From assembly GCA_900543305.1 (NCBI GenBank), contig UQQZ01000067.1, forward strand, positions 1 to 14,047: a stretch of DNA of 14,047 nt. The letters are read 5' to 3'. This DNA is from an uncultured Oscillospiraceae bacterium. GTDB lineage: Bacteria; Bacillota; Clostridia; Oscillospirales; Acutalibacteraceae. This document shows, piece after piece, positions 7,010 to 14,047 of the stretch. The position numbers and the translations under genes are program-made. How positions within the stretch are numbered: the first letter of the stretch is position 1; the number at the start of each line of letters is the position of its first letter. The notes beneath the pieces were generated by a model. It did no database searches and had not been told where the DNA came from. It worked only from the letters and a program-made list of their open reading frames with translations.

Positions 7010-7016
7010 TCCTTTC
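7010..7016 (-). promoter_or_regulatory. Ribosome binding site that fixes a TTG start for nadD
   Basis: AAAGGAG on the - strand is adjacent to GTG 7009 (no spacer) and 9 nt from TTG 7000. The spacing favours the rare TTG start. The site overlaps the last bases of yhbY. Confidence 0.7.
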
Positions 7017-7314
7017 AGCGGGGCAGAACGATTTTCGGGTCCTTTTTCTTTCTCCGGTAGAGCACGAACCGGGATCCGATCACCTGTACCACATCGCTGC
7101 CCGTCTGCCGGGCCAGCTCCTCCGCCGCCTCTCGGGAAGTCATGGGAGAAGTTTCCGGCAGCACCCGCCCTTTGATCAGCTCCCGCTTCTCCAGGGCGTC
7201 GTCCGCCTGCTTTACAAGTTCCGGGCTCATGCCGGATTTTCCCATCATCAAAATGGTATCCTCGTTCACCGCCAGGGAACGCAGGTAGGCTCTTTGTTTG
7301 CTAGTTAACATCAT
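7015..7314 (-). CDS. yhbY: YhbY family CRM-domain RNA-binding protein
   Basis: This 99-residue single-CRM-domain protein associates with pre-50S ribosomal particles and is thought to act in ribosome assembly. The family GxxG loop is GKSG (residues 25-28), following MLTSKQRAYLRSLA. The C-terminal strand GSRFVLYRRKKKDPKIVLP is characteristic. Two adjacent ATG codons (7314 and 7311) are both suitable, being 5 and 8 nt from AGGAG. It lies just ahead of nadD, the usual neighbour. In many Clostridia obgE precedes yhbY, but here a 30-codon ORF and rdgB do. Confidence 0.95.
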   Translation of the reverse strand: MMLTSKQRAYLRSLAVNEDTILMMGKSGMSPELVKQADDALEKRELIKGRVLPETSPMTSREAAEELARQTGSDVVQVIGSRFVLYRRKKKDPKIVLPR

Positions 7315-7331
7315 TCATTCTCCTGTATCGT

Positions 7332-7424
7332 TTACTTTTCCTGCCGCCGGTAAATTCCCCATGCCGGGCTATCACCGCGGCCGCCGTAGTTGCTGACCAT
7401 CAGCCGATTCTGGCGGACGGTCAT
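7332..7424 (-). CDS. Candidate 30-residue small protein, translationally coupled to rdgB
   Basis: This unrecognised short ORF fills most of the 106-bp gap between rdgB and yhbY. Its ATG overlaps the rdgB stop as ATGA. GAAGGGG lies 5 nt upstream within the last codons of rdgB, and its TAA is 17 nt before the yhbY start. The peptide begins MTVRQNRLMVSN, has the central segment YGGRGDSPAWGIY, and ends RRQEK. It is basic (six Arg/Lys against two acidic residues) and has no membrane segment or signal peptide. Position, ribosome binding site and coupling favour a real gene. It could instead be chance or the residue of a degraded gene, because 30 codons carry little coding signal. Confidence 0.5.
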   Translation of the reverse strand: MTVRQNRLMVSNYGGRGDSPAWGIYRRQEK

Positions 7425-8002
7425 CCTTTCCCCTTCAAATACTCCCGCAGTTTTTCCTCAAACTCCGCGAAGGCTTTGCCCCGGTGGCTCCGGGCGTCCT
7501 TTTCCGCGTCAGTCATCTCTCCAAAGGTGCGGCCGTCCTGGACGAAAATGGAGTCGTAGCCAAATCCGTTTTCTCCCTTGGACTCAAAGGCGATGGTGCC
7601 GAAGCATTTTCCCTCTGCGTCAATCCGGTCCCCATTGGGAAACACGCAGCACACGGCACTGACAAAATGGGCGCCTCTCTGTTCTTCGGGCACTCCCTTC
7701 AGTTTCTCCAATACGGTCAGCCGGCGCTTGCCGGGTTCCGCAAACCGGGCTGAGTAGATCCCAGGCGCTCCATCCAGGTAGTCCACGCACAGGCCGGAAT
7801 CGTCCGCCACGGCAGGCAAGCCCGTTTCCTTGCACGCTGCGTCCGCCTTGATAAAAGCGTTCTCTCCAAAGGTGGTGCCGGTTTCCTCCGGCTCGGACAG
7901 CTCTGCGGTGACCACTTCAATGCCCATGGGCTCCAGCATCCGCTTAAATTCCACAACTTTTCCCTTGTTGTGGGTGGCAATTACAATTTTCATTTCCCCC
8001 AT
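7421..8002 (-). CDS. rdgB: XTP/dITP diphosphatase (RdgB/HAM1 family)
   Basis: Removes non-canonical purine triphosphates (dITP, XTP, ITP) from the nucleotide pool by releasing pyrophosphate. Family motifs are complete: THNKGK near the N-terminus, the catalytic/metal region VADDSGLCVDYLDGAPGIYSA, GENGFGYDSIF, and the C-terminal SHRGKA. Length is 193 residues, or 190 if it begins at the inner ATG at 7993 (MKIVIATHNKGK, the commoner family start, 9 nt after AAAGG). The outer ATG at 8002 is 5 nt after GGGAG, so both starts are possible. It lies 12 bp after ftsY. Confidence 0.97.
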   Translation of the reverse strand: MGEMKIVIATHNKGKVVEFKRMLEPMGIEVVTAELSEPEETGTTFGENAFIKADAACKETGLPAVADDSGLCVDYLDGAPGIYSARFAEPGKRRLTVLEKLKGVPEEQRGAHFVSAVCCVFPNGDRIDAEGKCFGTIAFESKGENGFGYDSIFVQDGRTFGEMTDAEKDARSHRGKAFAEFEEKLREYLKGKG

Positions 8003-8014
8003 CCTTTCTCCCGT

Positions 8015-9196
8015 TTATTCCTCATCCCGTTTCCGCCCAAAAGGCCAGAAACGGCGTTTTTTCTTTTCGGGCTCCTCCTTGGGAGCTTTTTCCTCTTCCG
8101 GCTCCTCCTCCAGCATGGAATCGATATCCGCAATTAAGCTCTCCTCGGAAAGAGGTTCCTCCGGCAAAGGTTCTTCCAGCAATGTCTCGGACAGGAGCTC
8201 TTCTTCCTCCCGTTTTTCCTCCTCTTGATCCAGGGTTTCCAGGATTTCCTGCTCCCGATCTTCCGCAAACGCCGGTGTGTCGTCCCGCTGGTTGTCAAAA
8301 AGGGCGTCCGCAAAGGCAGTGGCATCAAAGGGCTGTAAGTCGTCCACCTGCTCTCCTACACCGATGAATTTCACCGGAAGTCCCAGCTCCTGCTTGATGG
8401 GCAGTACCACGCCGCCCTTGGGAGTGCCGTCCAGCTTGGTGAGCACGATTCCCGTGATCCCCGCCGCGCTCTGGAATTCCCGAGCCTGGTTCACGGCGTT
8501 CTGGCCGGTGGCAGCATCCAGCACCAACAGGGTTTCCCGATCGCAGCCGGGCAGTTCCCGGTCGATAACCCGAGAGATCTTTCCCAACTCGTCCATGAGG
8601 TTCTTCTTGTTGTGAAGCCGTCCTGCCGTATCGCAGATGATCACATCGCAGCCCCTGGCCTTGGCGGCGGCAATGGTATCAAAGACCACCGCGGCAGGGT
8701 CCGCCCCCTCCTTGTGCTTGATGAGAGGCACGCCGGCCCGCTGGGCCCAGACCTCCAACTGTTCGATGGCGGCAGCCCGGAAGGTGTCGGCAGCCCCCAG
8801 GATCACCGACTTGCCCTCTCCCTTCAGGCGGGAGGCCAGCTTGCCGATGGTGGTGGTTTTTCCCACACCGTTGACCCCGATCACCAGAATGATGGAGGGC
8901 TTGGTGGAAATGTGCAGGGTATCGTCCCCCTGAAGCATTTCGGACACGATGGCCTTCAATTCTCCCATGATCCGGCTCGGGTCGGTAATACCCTTCTCCT
9001 TGATGGTTTTCCGCAGCTGGTCGCAGATATATTCTGCGGTGTTGACTCCTACGTCTCCCATAACCAGCAGCTCTTCCAGTTCCTCAAAAAGCTCCTCGTC
9101 AATTTTCGTAAAGGAATTGACCATCTGGCTGATCTGGCCGCTGATATTGTCCCGGGTTTTTTTCAATCCTTCCCGGATTTTGTCCAAGAAACCCAT
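8015..9196 (-). CDS. ftsY: Signal recognition particle receptor FtsY with acidic C-terminal extension
   Basis: SRP GTPase that docks ribosome-SRP complexes at the membrane for insertion of membrane proteins. The protein starts almost directly with the N domain (MGFLDKIREGLKKTRDN), so the usual acidic N-terminal A domain is absent. GTPase elements are GVNGVGKT (107-114), DTFRAAA (137-143), DTAGR (189-193), TKLD (253-256) and GVGE (279-282). The NG core ends near residue 300. The remaining 93 residues are unusual: a Glu-rich stretch with EEPL-type repeats (about 313-377), then a basic/aromatic end, KKKRRFWPFGRKR (378-390). Such a tail resembles an A domain moved to the C-terminus. GTPKGG (257-262) replaces the usual GTAKGG. 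The start has GGGAGGG about 10 nt upstream. The gene follows smc as in many Bacillota, but ylxM/ffh do not follow it. Confidence 0.96.
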   Translation of the reverse strand: MGFLDKIREGLKKTRDNISGQISQMVNSFTKIDEELFEELEELLVMGDVGVNTAEYICDQLRKTIKEKGITDPSRIMGELKAIVSEMLQGDDTLHISTKPSIILVIGVNGVGKTTTIGKLASRLKGEGKSVILGAADTFRAAAIEQLEVWAQRAGVPLIKHKEGADPAAVVFDTIAAAKARGCDVIICDTAGRLHNKKNLMDELGKISRVIDRELPGCDRETLLVLDAATGQNAVNQAREFQSAAGITGIVLTKLDGTPKGGVVLPIKQELGLPVKFIGVGEQVDDLQPFDATAFADALFDNQRDDTPAFAEDREQEILETLDQEEEKREEEELLSETLLEEPLPEEPLSEESLIADIDSMLEEEPEEEKAPKEEPEKKKRRFWPFGRKRDEE

Positions 9197-9256
9197 GTTC
9201 CTTTTCCCTCCCTGTACTTGATAAAATCCGTCCTGAGCCTTGGGGCCAGACGGCGG

Positions 9257-12200
9257 TTATGTTCCGAATTCCGTGGCCTCCTCAGGCCGCATGGCCAGCA
9301 GCTTGGAAATGCCCTGGTCCTGCATGGTGACTCCGTAAAGCATGTCGGAGCTCTCCATGGTGCCCCGGCGGTGGGTGATGGTGATAAACTGGGAATGGGC
9401 ACTCATTCTCCGGAGATATTGGGCGAACCGAGCCACGTTCACATCGTCCAGAGCGGCCTCGATCTCGTCCAAAATACAGAAAGGCGGAGGATTCACCCGC
9501 ATGATGGCAAAGTAGATGGAAATGGCCACCAGGGCCTTCTCCCCGCCGGACAAAGACTCAATGTGGGTGACAATCTTTCCCGGAGGGTGTACCTTGATCT
9601 CAATGCCCGAGGTGAGCACATCGCTTTCATCGGTAAAGGAAAGTTCCGCCGCTCCCCCTCCAAACAGTTCCCGAAAGATGGTTCCGAAATTCCGGTTGAT
9701 CTGGGCGAACCGTTCGGAGAACTGCTGACGCATGTGCTGGGTCAAATCCCCGATCAAGTCCAGCAGCTCTTTCTTGGACTTCTCCACGTCTCCGATCTGT
9801 CCCTTTAAAAAGGTGTACCGCTGGGAAACCTCCTGGTATTCCACCACGGCTCCCACGTTGACTGCCCCCAGAGCCTTAATCTTGTTTTTCAATTCCGCCA
9901 ACCGCCGTTGAGCCGTGGACAGATCCTCGATCCTCTCGCCCACCTCTTCGGCTTCCCGACGGGTCAGCTCATATTCCTCCCACAGCCGGGTCAAGATGGA
10001 ATCGTACTCCTTTTGCAGATTGTCCGACCGCTCCTGAAGCCGGGCCAGTTCATGACCGATGTTCTCCCGCTGGGCTGTGGCTTCCCGCTCCCGTTCCCGA
10101 AGTTTGGCAGCCTCCTGTTCCAGTCCGGCCCGTTTTTGGGAGATTCCTTCCAAGCTTTCCCGAAGGGTCTTGGCCTGGGACCGGTACGTTTCCCCTTGAG
10201 CGGTGCAGCCGGCAATTTGCTCCTGAAGCTCCCGGTTTTTCTCCTCCAGATCCCGGATCTCCTGCTGAAGCCGCGCCACCGTGCCGGCGGAATCCCGCTT
10301 GCGTTCCTCCAACCCAGATACGGCAGCCGCTAGGGCATCCCGGTCCTTCTGGGCGGAAAATTCTCCCATGCGGATTTCCTGGATGGTCTGGGAAATGTCG
10401 TCGCACCGGGCCATCTGCTCCTCCCGGCTGCCAGAAAGCTTTCGGGCCTCCTCTTGGGCCACAGCGGATTCCTCTTCCAGCCGGGCAATGGCCTGACGGG
10501 TTTCCTTTTCCCGCTGTTCCAACTCTCCCAAACGCCCCATGGAATCGGTCTGTTCCCGTTCCAGGCCGGCGGCAGTTTCCTCCAGCTGTTCCAATTCCCG
10601 GCCCACCTGGGCCCGCTGGGCCTGAATCCGGATCCGTTCCTCCTGGGCAGAAGCCAATTCTCCCCGGGCCGCTTCCAGTTCCCCTTCACAGGCGGAAAGC
10701 TCTGTCTGCCGCTGATGGTATTGGGCAGCCGCCTCTTCCGCTTGACCCTGAAGATCCGAAGCCTTTTCCCGGATCCGCTGGATCTCGGAGGCCCGGCTCA
10801 ACAATCCGGAATTGCGTCCCTTGGAACCGCCCGTCAGGGAGCCTCCCGCGTTGACCACCTGGCCGTCCAGGCTTACCACCCGCAACCGGTATCCGGTGGC
10901 CTTGGCAATGGACGCAGCGCTGTCCAGATCCTCTGCCACCGCCACGCGTCCCAACAGGGAATCCCGGATCTGGCGGTATTTGCCATCGCAGGCACACAGT
11001 TCGTTGGCCATGCCCACAAATCCCTCCATGGACCGGATGGATTTGGCATCGTATACGTTCCCGCGGATGGTGGTCAGAGGCAGGAAGGTGGCACGGCCCC
11101 AGTCCCGCTGCTTCAACAGCCGGATGGCGTTTTTAGCGTCCTGTTCCGTCTCCACCACAATGTGCTGCATGGAAGCCCCCAGGGCTGTCTCCAGGGCCAC
11201 CGCGTATTCCCGGGGCACCTGAAGCAACTGGGTCACCGGACCGCAAATGCCCGAAAGCATTCCCCGGCCCGCTTCCTTCATCACCGACTTGACGCTTTGA
11301 GCAAAACCCTCCAGATTCCGCTCCAAGTCCTCCAAAAGTTTGGCCCGCCGGAGCTGTTCATTGTAGTCCAGCGTCAGCCGATTCCAAGTTTCCTGAGCGA
11401 TTTTGGTCCGGGCCCGACGGCTTTCCAGGCGCATTTCATAGCCCTTTACCGTGTTTTCCAACCCGGCTACTGTCTGCTGGGCATCGGAAAGCATTTCTTC
11501 CAGCTGGGATGCTTCCTGACGGGCCGTCTGGGTCCTCTCCTGTGCCAAGCGGACACTGTCTTCCACCGCTCCTGCACGAAGCCGAATCTCCGCCATGGAG
11601 GATTGGGTGGAGGAAAGGCGAATCCGTTCCTCTGCCAAAGAGGCGTTGACTTCTGCCAGCTTCACCGAGGCCTCTTCCATCTGCCGGGTAGCTTCATCGG
11701 CTCCCTGACGCAGCTCCTCCAGGCGTTGGGTAAAGGTCAAAAGCCGGTCGCGGCTCTCCTGAATCTGCCGGTCCTTCCCGGCCATTTCCTCTCGTTTTGC
11801 CTGGATTTCCTGGTCCGTATCCTCCCCGGAACGGGAGGCCTCCTGAATCTGTCCTTCCAGGCGGTGAATATTTTCCCCGTTGTGGGCCAGGTCGTTTTCC
11901 AGCAGGCTCTTCTGTCCTTCCGCACGCACCGCCTGTTCGTCCAGGGAAGCCGCCTGATTTCTGGCCTCTTCCATCTCCACGGTGCACCGGTTGGTGTTTC
12001 GGTAGTTTTCCTCAGTCTTTCCGGCCAAAGCCTGGATTTCCTCTTCCAGCTGGTTATGCTGGGCCTGGGCCAGAGAGATTTTCTCGCCGTGTTCCCGCAG
12101 CACCTTGCCGGACCGGTCCAGGGTGGTAAGCCAGATGCCGATTTCCAACCCCTTTTTTTCCTGGTCCAAAGCAATAAACTGTTCCGCCTTTTCCGCCTGG

Positions 12201-12820
12201 ATTCGCAGGGGTTCCACCCGGCCTTCCAATTCCGACAGGATATCTCGCAGGCGCACCAGGTTCTCCTCTGCCTTGTTCAGCCGCCGCTCCGATTCCTCTT
12301 TCCGGTAGCGGTAGCGGGATATTCCCGCCGCCTCCTCGAAAATCTCCCGGCGGTCCTCGGAACGGGCGGCCACAATGCTGTCGATCTTTCCCTGACCGAT
12401 GATGGAATAGCCGTCCCTTCCCAAGCCCGTATCCATAAAGAGTTCGTTGATATCCTTTAAGCGAACCGTATTTTTATTGATGAGGTATTCGCTTTCCCCG
12501 GACCGGTAATACCGCCGGGTAATGGCCACCGTGTCGCCTGCAAAGGGGAGGCGCCGGTCGGAGTTATCGATGGTCAGGGTAACCTCCGCGTAGCCCAAGG
12601 CTTTTCGCTGGGGGGTGCCGCCGAAGATCACGTCCTCCATTTTGGAGCAGCGCAACGTCCGCACCGACTGTTCCCCCAACACCCAGCGCATGGCGTCACT
12701 GATATTGCTCTTGCCGCTGCCGTTGGGACCCACCACTGAGGTGATTCCCCGTTCAAAGCGCAGTGTGGTCTTGTCGGGAAAGGTCTTAAACCCCTGTAAT
12801 TCCAAAGACTTTAAAATCAT
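9257..12820 (-). CDS. smc: Chromosome segregation protein SMC
   Basis: The SMC ATPase folds and segregates chromosomes as a dimer with ScpA and ScpB. At 1187 residues it is full length. Walker A is GPNGSGKSN at 31-39. The two long Glu/Gln/Arg-rich coiled-coil arms occupy about 170-510 and 670-1010. The hinge lies at about 515-665 and includes the Gly-rich segment GGSLTGGSKGRNSG. The C-terminal head holds the signature LSGGEKAL (about 1090) and Walker B FCILDEIEAALDDVNV (about 1113). No key motif is missing. The N-terminus MILKSLELQGFKTFPDKT matches the family, with GGGAAGG upstream. Position between rnc and ftsY is the standard Bacillota arrangement. Confidence 0.98.
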   Translation of the reverse strand: MILKSLELQGFKTFPDKTTLRFERGITSVVGPNGSGKSNISDAMRWVLGEQSVRTLRCSKMEDVIFGGTPQRKALGYAEVTLTIDNSDRRLPFAGDTVAITRRYYRSGESEYLINKNTVRLKDINELFMDTGLGRDGYSIIGQGKIDSIVAARSEDRREIFEEAAGISRYRYRKEESERRLNKAEENLVRLRDILSELEGRVEPLRIQAEKAEQFIALDQEKKGLEIGIWLTTLDRSGKVLREHGEKISLAQAQHNQLEEEIQALAGKTEENYRNTNRCTVEMEEARNQAASLDEQAVRAEGQKSLLENDLAHNGENIHRLEGQIQEASRSGEDTDQEIQAKREEMAGKDRQIQESRDRLLTFTQRLEELRQGADEATRQMEEASVKLAEVNASLAEERIRLSSTQSSMAEIRLRAGAVEDSVRLAQERTQTARQEASQLEEMLSDAQQTVAGLENTVKGYEMRLESRRARTKIAQETWNRLTLDYNEQLRRAKLLEDLERNLEGFAQSVKSVMKEAGRGMLSGICGPVTQLLQVPREYAVALETALGASMQHIVVETEQDAKNAIRLLKQRDWGRATFLPLTTIRGNVYDAKSIRSMEGFVGMANELCACDGKYRQIRDSLLGRVAVAEDLDSAASIAKATGYRLRVVSLDGQVVNAGGSLTGGSKGRNSGLLSRASEIQRIREKASDLQGQAEEAAAQYHQRQTELSACEGELEAARGELASAQEERIRIQAQRAQVGRELEQLEETAAGLEREQTDSMGRLGELEQREKETRQAIARLEEESAVAQEEARKLSGSREEQMARCDDISQTIQEIRMGEFSAQKDRDALAAAVSGLEERKRDSAGTVARLQQEIRDLEEKNRELQEQIAGCTAQGETYRSQAKTLRESLEGISQKRAGLEQEAAKLREREREATAQRENIGHELARLQERSDNLQKEYDSILTRLWEEYELTRREAEEVGERIEDLSTAQRRLAELKNKIKALGAVNVGAVVEYQEVSQRYTFLKGQIGDVEKSKKELLDLIGDLTQHMRQQFSERFAQINRNFGTIFRELFGGGAAELSFTDESDVLTSGIEIKVHPPGKIVTHIESLSGGEKALVAISIYFAIMRVNPPPFCILDEIEAALDDVNVARFAQYLRRMSAHSQFITITHRRGTMESSDMLYGVTMQDQGISKLLAMRPEEATEFGT

Positions 12821-12857
12821 TCCTGCCTTCCCTTTCTCCTGGCGATGTTTCTCCCCT

Positions 12858-13538
12858 TCAATAGCCCATCAGCTCCAGGGCCTCCCGGGCTGCCTGCTGC
12901 TCCGCTTCCTTTTTGCTGCGGCCGCCGCCCTTGCCGATCACGTTGGAATTGAGATGGACCTCCACGGTGAAATGCTTGTCGTGGTCAGGGCCGCTCTCCC
13001 CGGTGACCACATATTCCAGCCTCTCCTCTGGATTCTGCTGGATAATCTCCTGCAAGGTGGTTTTGTAATCCCGGAAGGGTTTGGTCCCTTGGACCTTGGC
13101 TGCCGGAGCGATAAACCGGAGAATGAACTTCTTGGCCTCCTCCAGACTGCCGCTGTCCAAGTAAATGGCGGCAGTGGTGGACTCAAACACGTCCGCCAAA
13201 ATGCTGGGACGTTCCCGGCCGCCGGAATGGCGTTCCCCGTGGCTCAGCCGCAAAAAGTCCCCTACATGGAGCGTCTTGGAAAAGCCGCACAGGGATTTCT
13301 CGCACACCAAAGCCGCCCGGGTTTTGGTGAGCTTTCCCTCCGGAAGCTGGGGAAAGTTCTGAAACAGGTATTCCGCTGTCACAAACCCCAGCACCGAATC
13401 TCCCAAAAACTCCAGCCGCTCGTAGCTTTTGCACTTGTGCTCGTTGGCAAAGGAGGAGTGGGTCAAAGCCGTTTCCAAAAGCTCTTTATTTTGAAAGCGG
13501 TAGCCGATCTGCTTTTCGTATTCTTCCAATGGCCGCAT
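12858..13538 (-). CDS. rnc: Ribonuclease III
   Basis: Double-strand-specific endoribonuclease acting in rRNA and mRNA processing. The chosen start, ATG 13538, gives 226 residues beginning MRPLEEYEKQIGYRF. Farther upstream the frame stays open, but only within plsX sequence. The RNase III signature ERLEFLGDSVL carries the metal-binding E43 and D47; the second acidic pair is D116 and E119 in LADVFESTTAAIYLDSG. The C-terminal double-stranded RNA-binding domain runs from about DYKTTLQEIIQQN to the GKGGGRSKKEAEQQAAREAL helix. The gene lies 13 bp after plsX and 37 bp before smc. In most Bacillota acpP sits between plsX and rnc; it is absent here. Confidence 0.97.
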   Translation of the reverse strand: MRPLEEYEKQIGYRFQNKELLETALTHSSFANEHKCKSYERLEFLGDSVLGFVTAEYLFQNFPQLPEGKLTKTRAALVCEKSLCGFSKTLHVGDFLRLSHGERHSGGRERPSILADVFESTTAAIYLDSGSLEEAKKFILRFIAPAAKVQGTKPFRDYKTTLQEIIQQNPEERLEYVVTGESGPDHDKHFTVEVHLNSNVIGKGGGRSKKEAEQQAAREALELMGY

Positions 13539-13544
13539 ACTCCG

Positions 13545-13551
13545 CTCCCCC
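13545..13551 (-). promoter_or_regulatory. Ribosome binding site that fixes the rnc start
   Basis: GGGGGAG on the - strand lies directly after the plsX stop codon and 6 nt before ATG 13538. It supports this start over the longer open frame reaching into plsX. Confidence 0.7.
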
Positions 13552-14047
13552 TCACGATTTTTTGGAGACCGCCGCCCCGATCTGGGAGATGATCCCCGAA
13601 CCGGCATAGTCCCGTACCAGGCGCAAGGCGCTCTTCACTGTGGAAGCCTTGGCGCTGCCATGAATCTTGAACACAGGTTTGGAACAGCCCATAATGGGCG
13701 CCCCGCCGTATTCGTTGTAATCCAGCTCCTTCTTCATCCGCTTCAGGTCCTTGTACACCAGGCCGGCTGCCAGCTTGCCCTTGGCGCCGCTTAAAAAGAC
13801 CCCCTTGATCTTGTCCATCAAGGCCATGGCCACCCCTTCATACAGCTTCAGCAGCATGTTTCCGGTAAAACCGTCGGCTACCACAACGTCCGCAGCATCG
13901 AAGGGAATGTCCCGAGCCTCCACGTTTCCCACAAACCGGATGTCCGGGCAGGCTTTCAGCAAGGCAAGAGCTTCCTGGCGCAGCTGGTCTCCCTTGTGCT
14001 CCTCGGTGCCCACATTGGCCAGACCCACCCGAGGATTCTCAATCCCC
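13552..14047 (-). CDS. plsX: Phosphate acyltransferase PlsX (5' part beyond window edge)
   Basis: PlsX makes acyl-phosphate from acyl-ACP, the first step toward phosphatidic acid through PlsY. Only the C-terminal half (about 165 residues) is present; the frame is open to the right edge. Family landmarks are NPRVGLANVGTEEHKG at the truncated end, the block VVADGFTGNMLLKLYEGVA, and YGGAPIMGCSKPVFKIHGSA. The natural stop is 13 bp before rnc. The true start lies outside the window. Confidence 0.95.
   Translation of the reverse strand, partial: GIENPRVGLANVGTEEHKGDQLRQEALALLKACPDIRFVGNVEARDIPFDAADVVVADGFTGNMLLKLYEGVAMALMDKIKGVFLSGAKGKLAAGLVYKDLKRMKKELDYNEYGGAPIMGCSKPVFKIHGSAKASTVKSALRLVRDYAGSGIISQIGAAVSKKS

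Noticed and set aside
9197..9256. Possible hairpin between smc and ftsY (CCGTC/GACGG arms with an inner GCC/GGC pairing)
   Set aside because: The stem is short with internal loops and is followed only by a weak T-rich stretch; it is insufficient for a terminator call inside an apparent operon.
10454..12460. A 668-codon open frame on the + strand antisense to smc
   Set aside because: The - strand encodes a full-length SMC. The antisense product has no domain and is Phe/Leu/Gln-rich, mirroring the coiled-coil codons.
1..14047. CRISPR array, tRNA/rRNA genes, transposase, prophage or defence genes
   Set aside because: I looked for regular short spaced repeats, tRNA-like folds in the gaps, and mobile-element motifs in all gene-sized frames, and saw none. 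The gaps are too short for most of these.

Overview
The window looks like a chromosomal segment of a gut-type Clostridia (Bacillota). The evidence is the housekeeping gene order (plsX-rnc-smc-ftsY and yhbY-nadD-yqeK-rsfS-leuS), strong AGGAGG-like ribosome binding sites, a Bce-type peptide-antibiotic ABC transporter, and a fairly GC-rich composition. Oscillospirales is my best guess, but that is inference from gene order and composition, not a database match.

Layout. From 1 to about 2640, three genes run on the + strand: the 3' end of an ABC ATPase of the BceA type, its FtsX-family permease (BceB type), and a 92-residue membrane protein of unknown function. This unit ends at an intrinsic terminator (2647-2687). 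A second terminator on the opposite strand (2690-2720) closes leuS, so two convergent operons meet here. Everything from 2690 to the right edge is on the - strand and, read in transcription order from the right edge, is: plsX (5' part missing), rnc, smc, ftsY, rdgB, a 30-codon ORF, yhbY, nadD, yqeK, rsfS, a 115-bp tandem repeat, and leuS. Most junctions are 60 bp or less, and two are ATGA overlaps (rdgB/small ORF and yqeK/rsfS), so the block from plsX to rsfS is probably co-transcribed. leuS is separated from rsfS by about 250 bp of repeat DNA.

Roles. The right block joins phospholipid initiation (PlsX), RNA processing (RNase III), chromosome organisation (SMC), membrane protein targeting (FtsY), nucleotide-pool cleaning (RdgB), ribosome-associated factors (YhbY, RsfS), NAD synthesis (NadD), Ap4A turnover (YqeK) and leucine tRNA charging (LeuS). 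It is essentially growth-linked housekeeping. The left block is an envelope-stress or peptide-resistance module.

Most worth a second look: the unrecognised 92-residue protein with an 11-residue amphipathic repeat next to the Bce transporter; FtsY with its acidic region and a basic/aromatic patch at the C-terminus instead of the N-terminus; the translationally coupled 30-codon ORF between rdgB and yhbY; and the two-copy hairpin-rich repeat between rsfS and the leuS ribosome binding site. I found no RNA genes, CRISPR array, transposase or defence locus.
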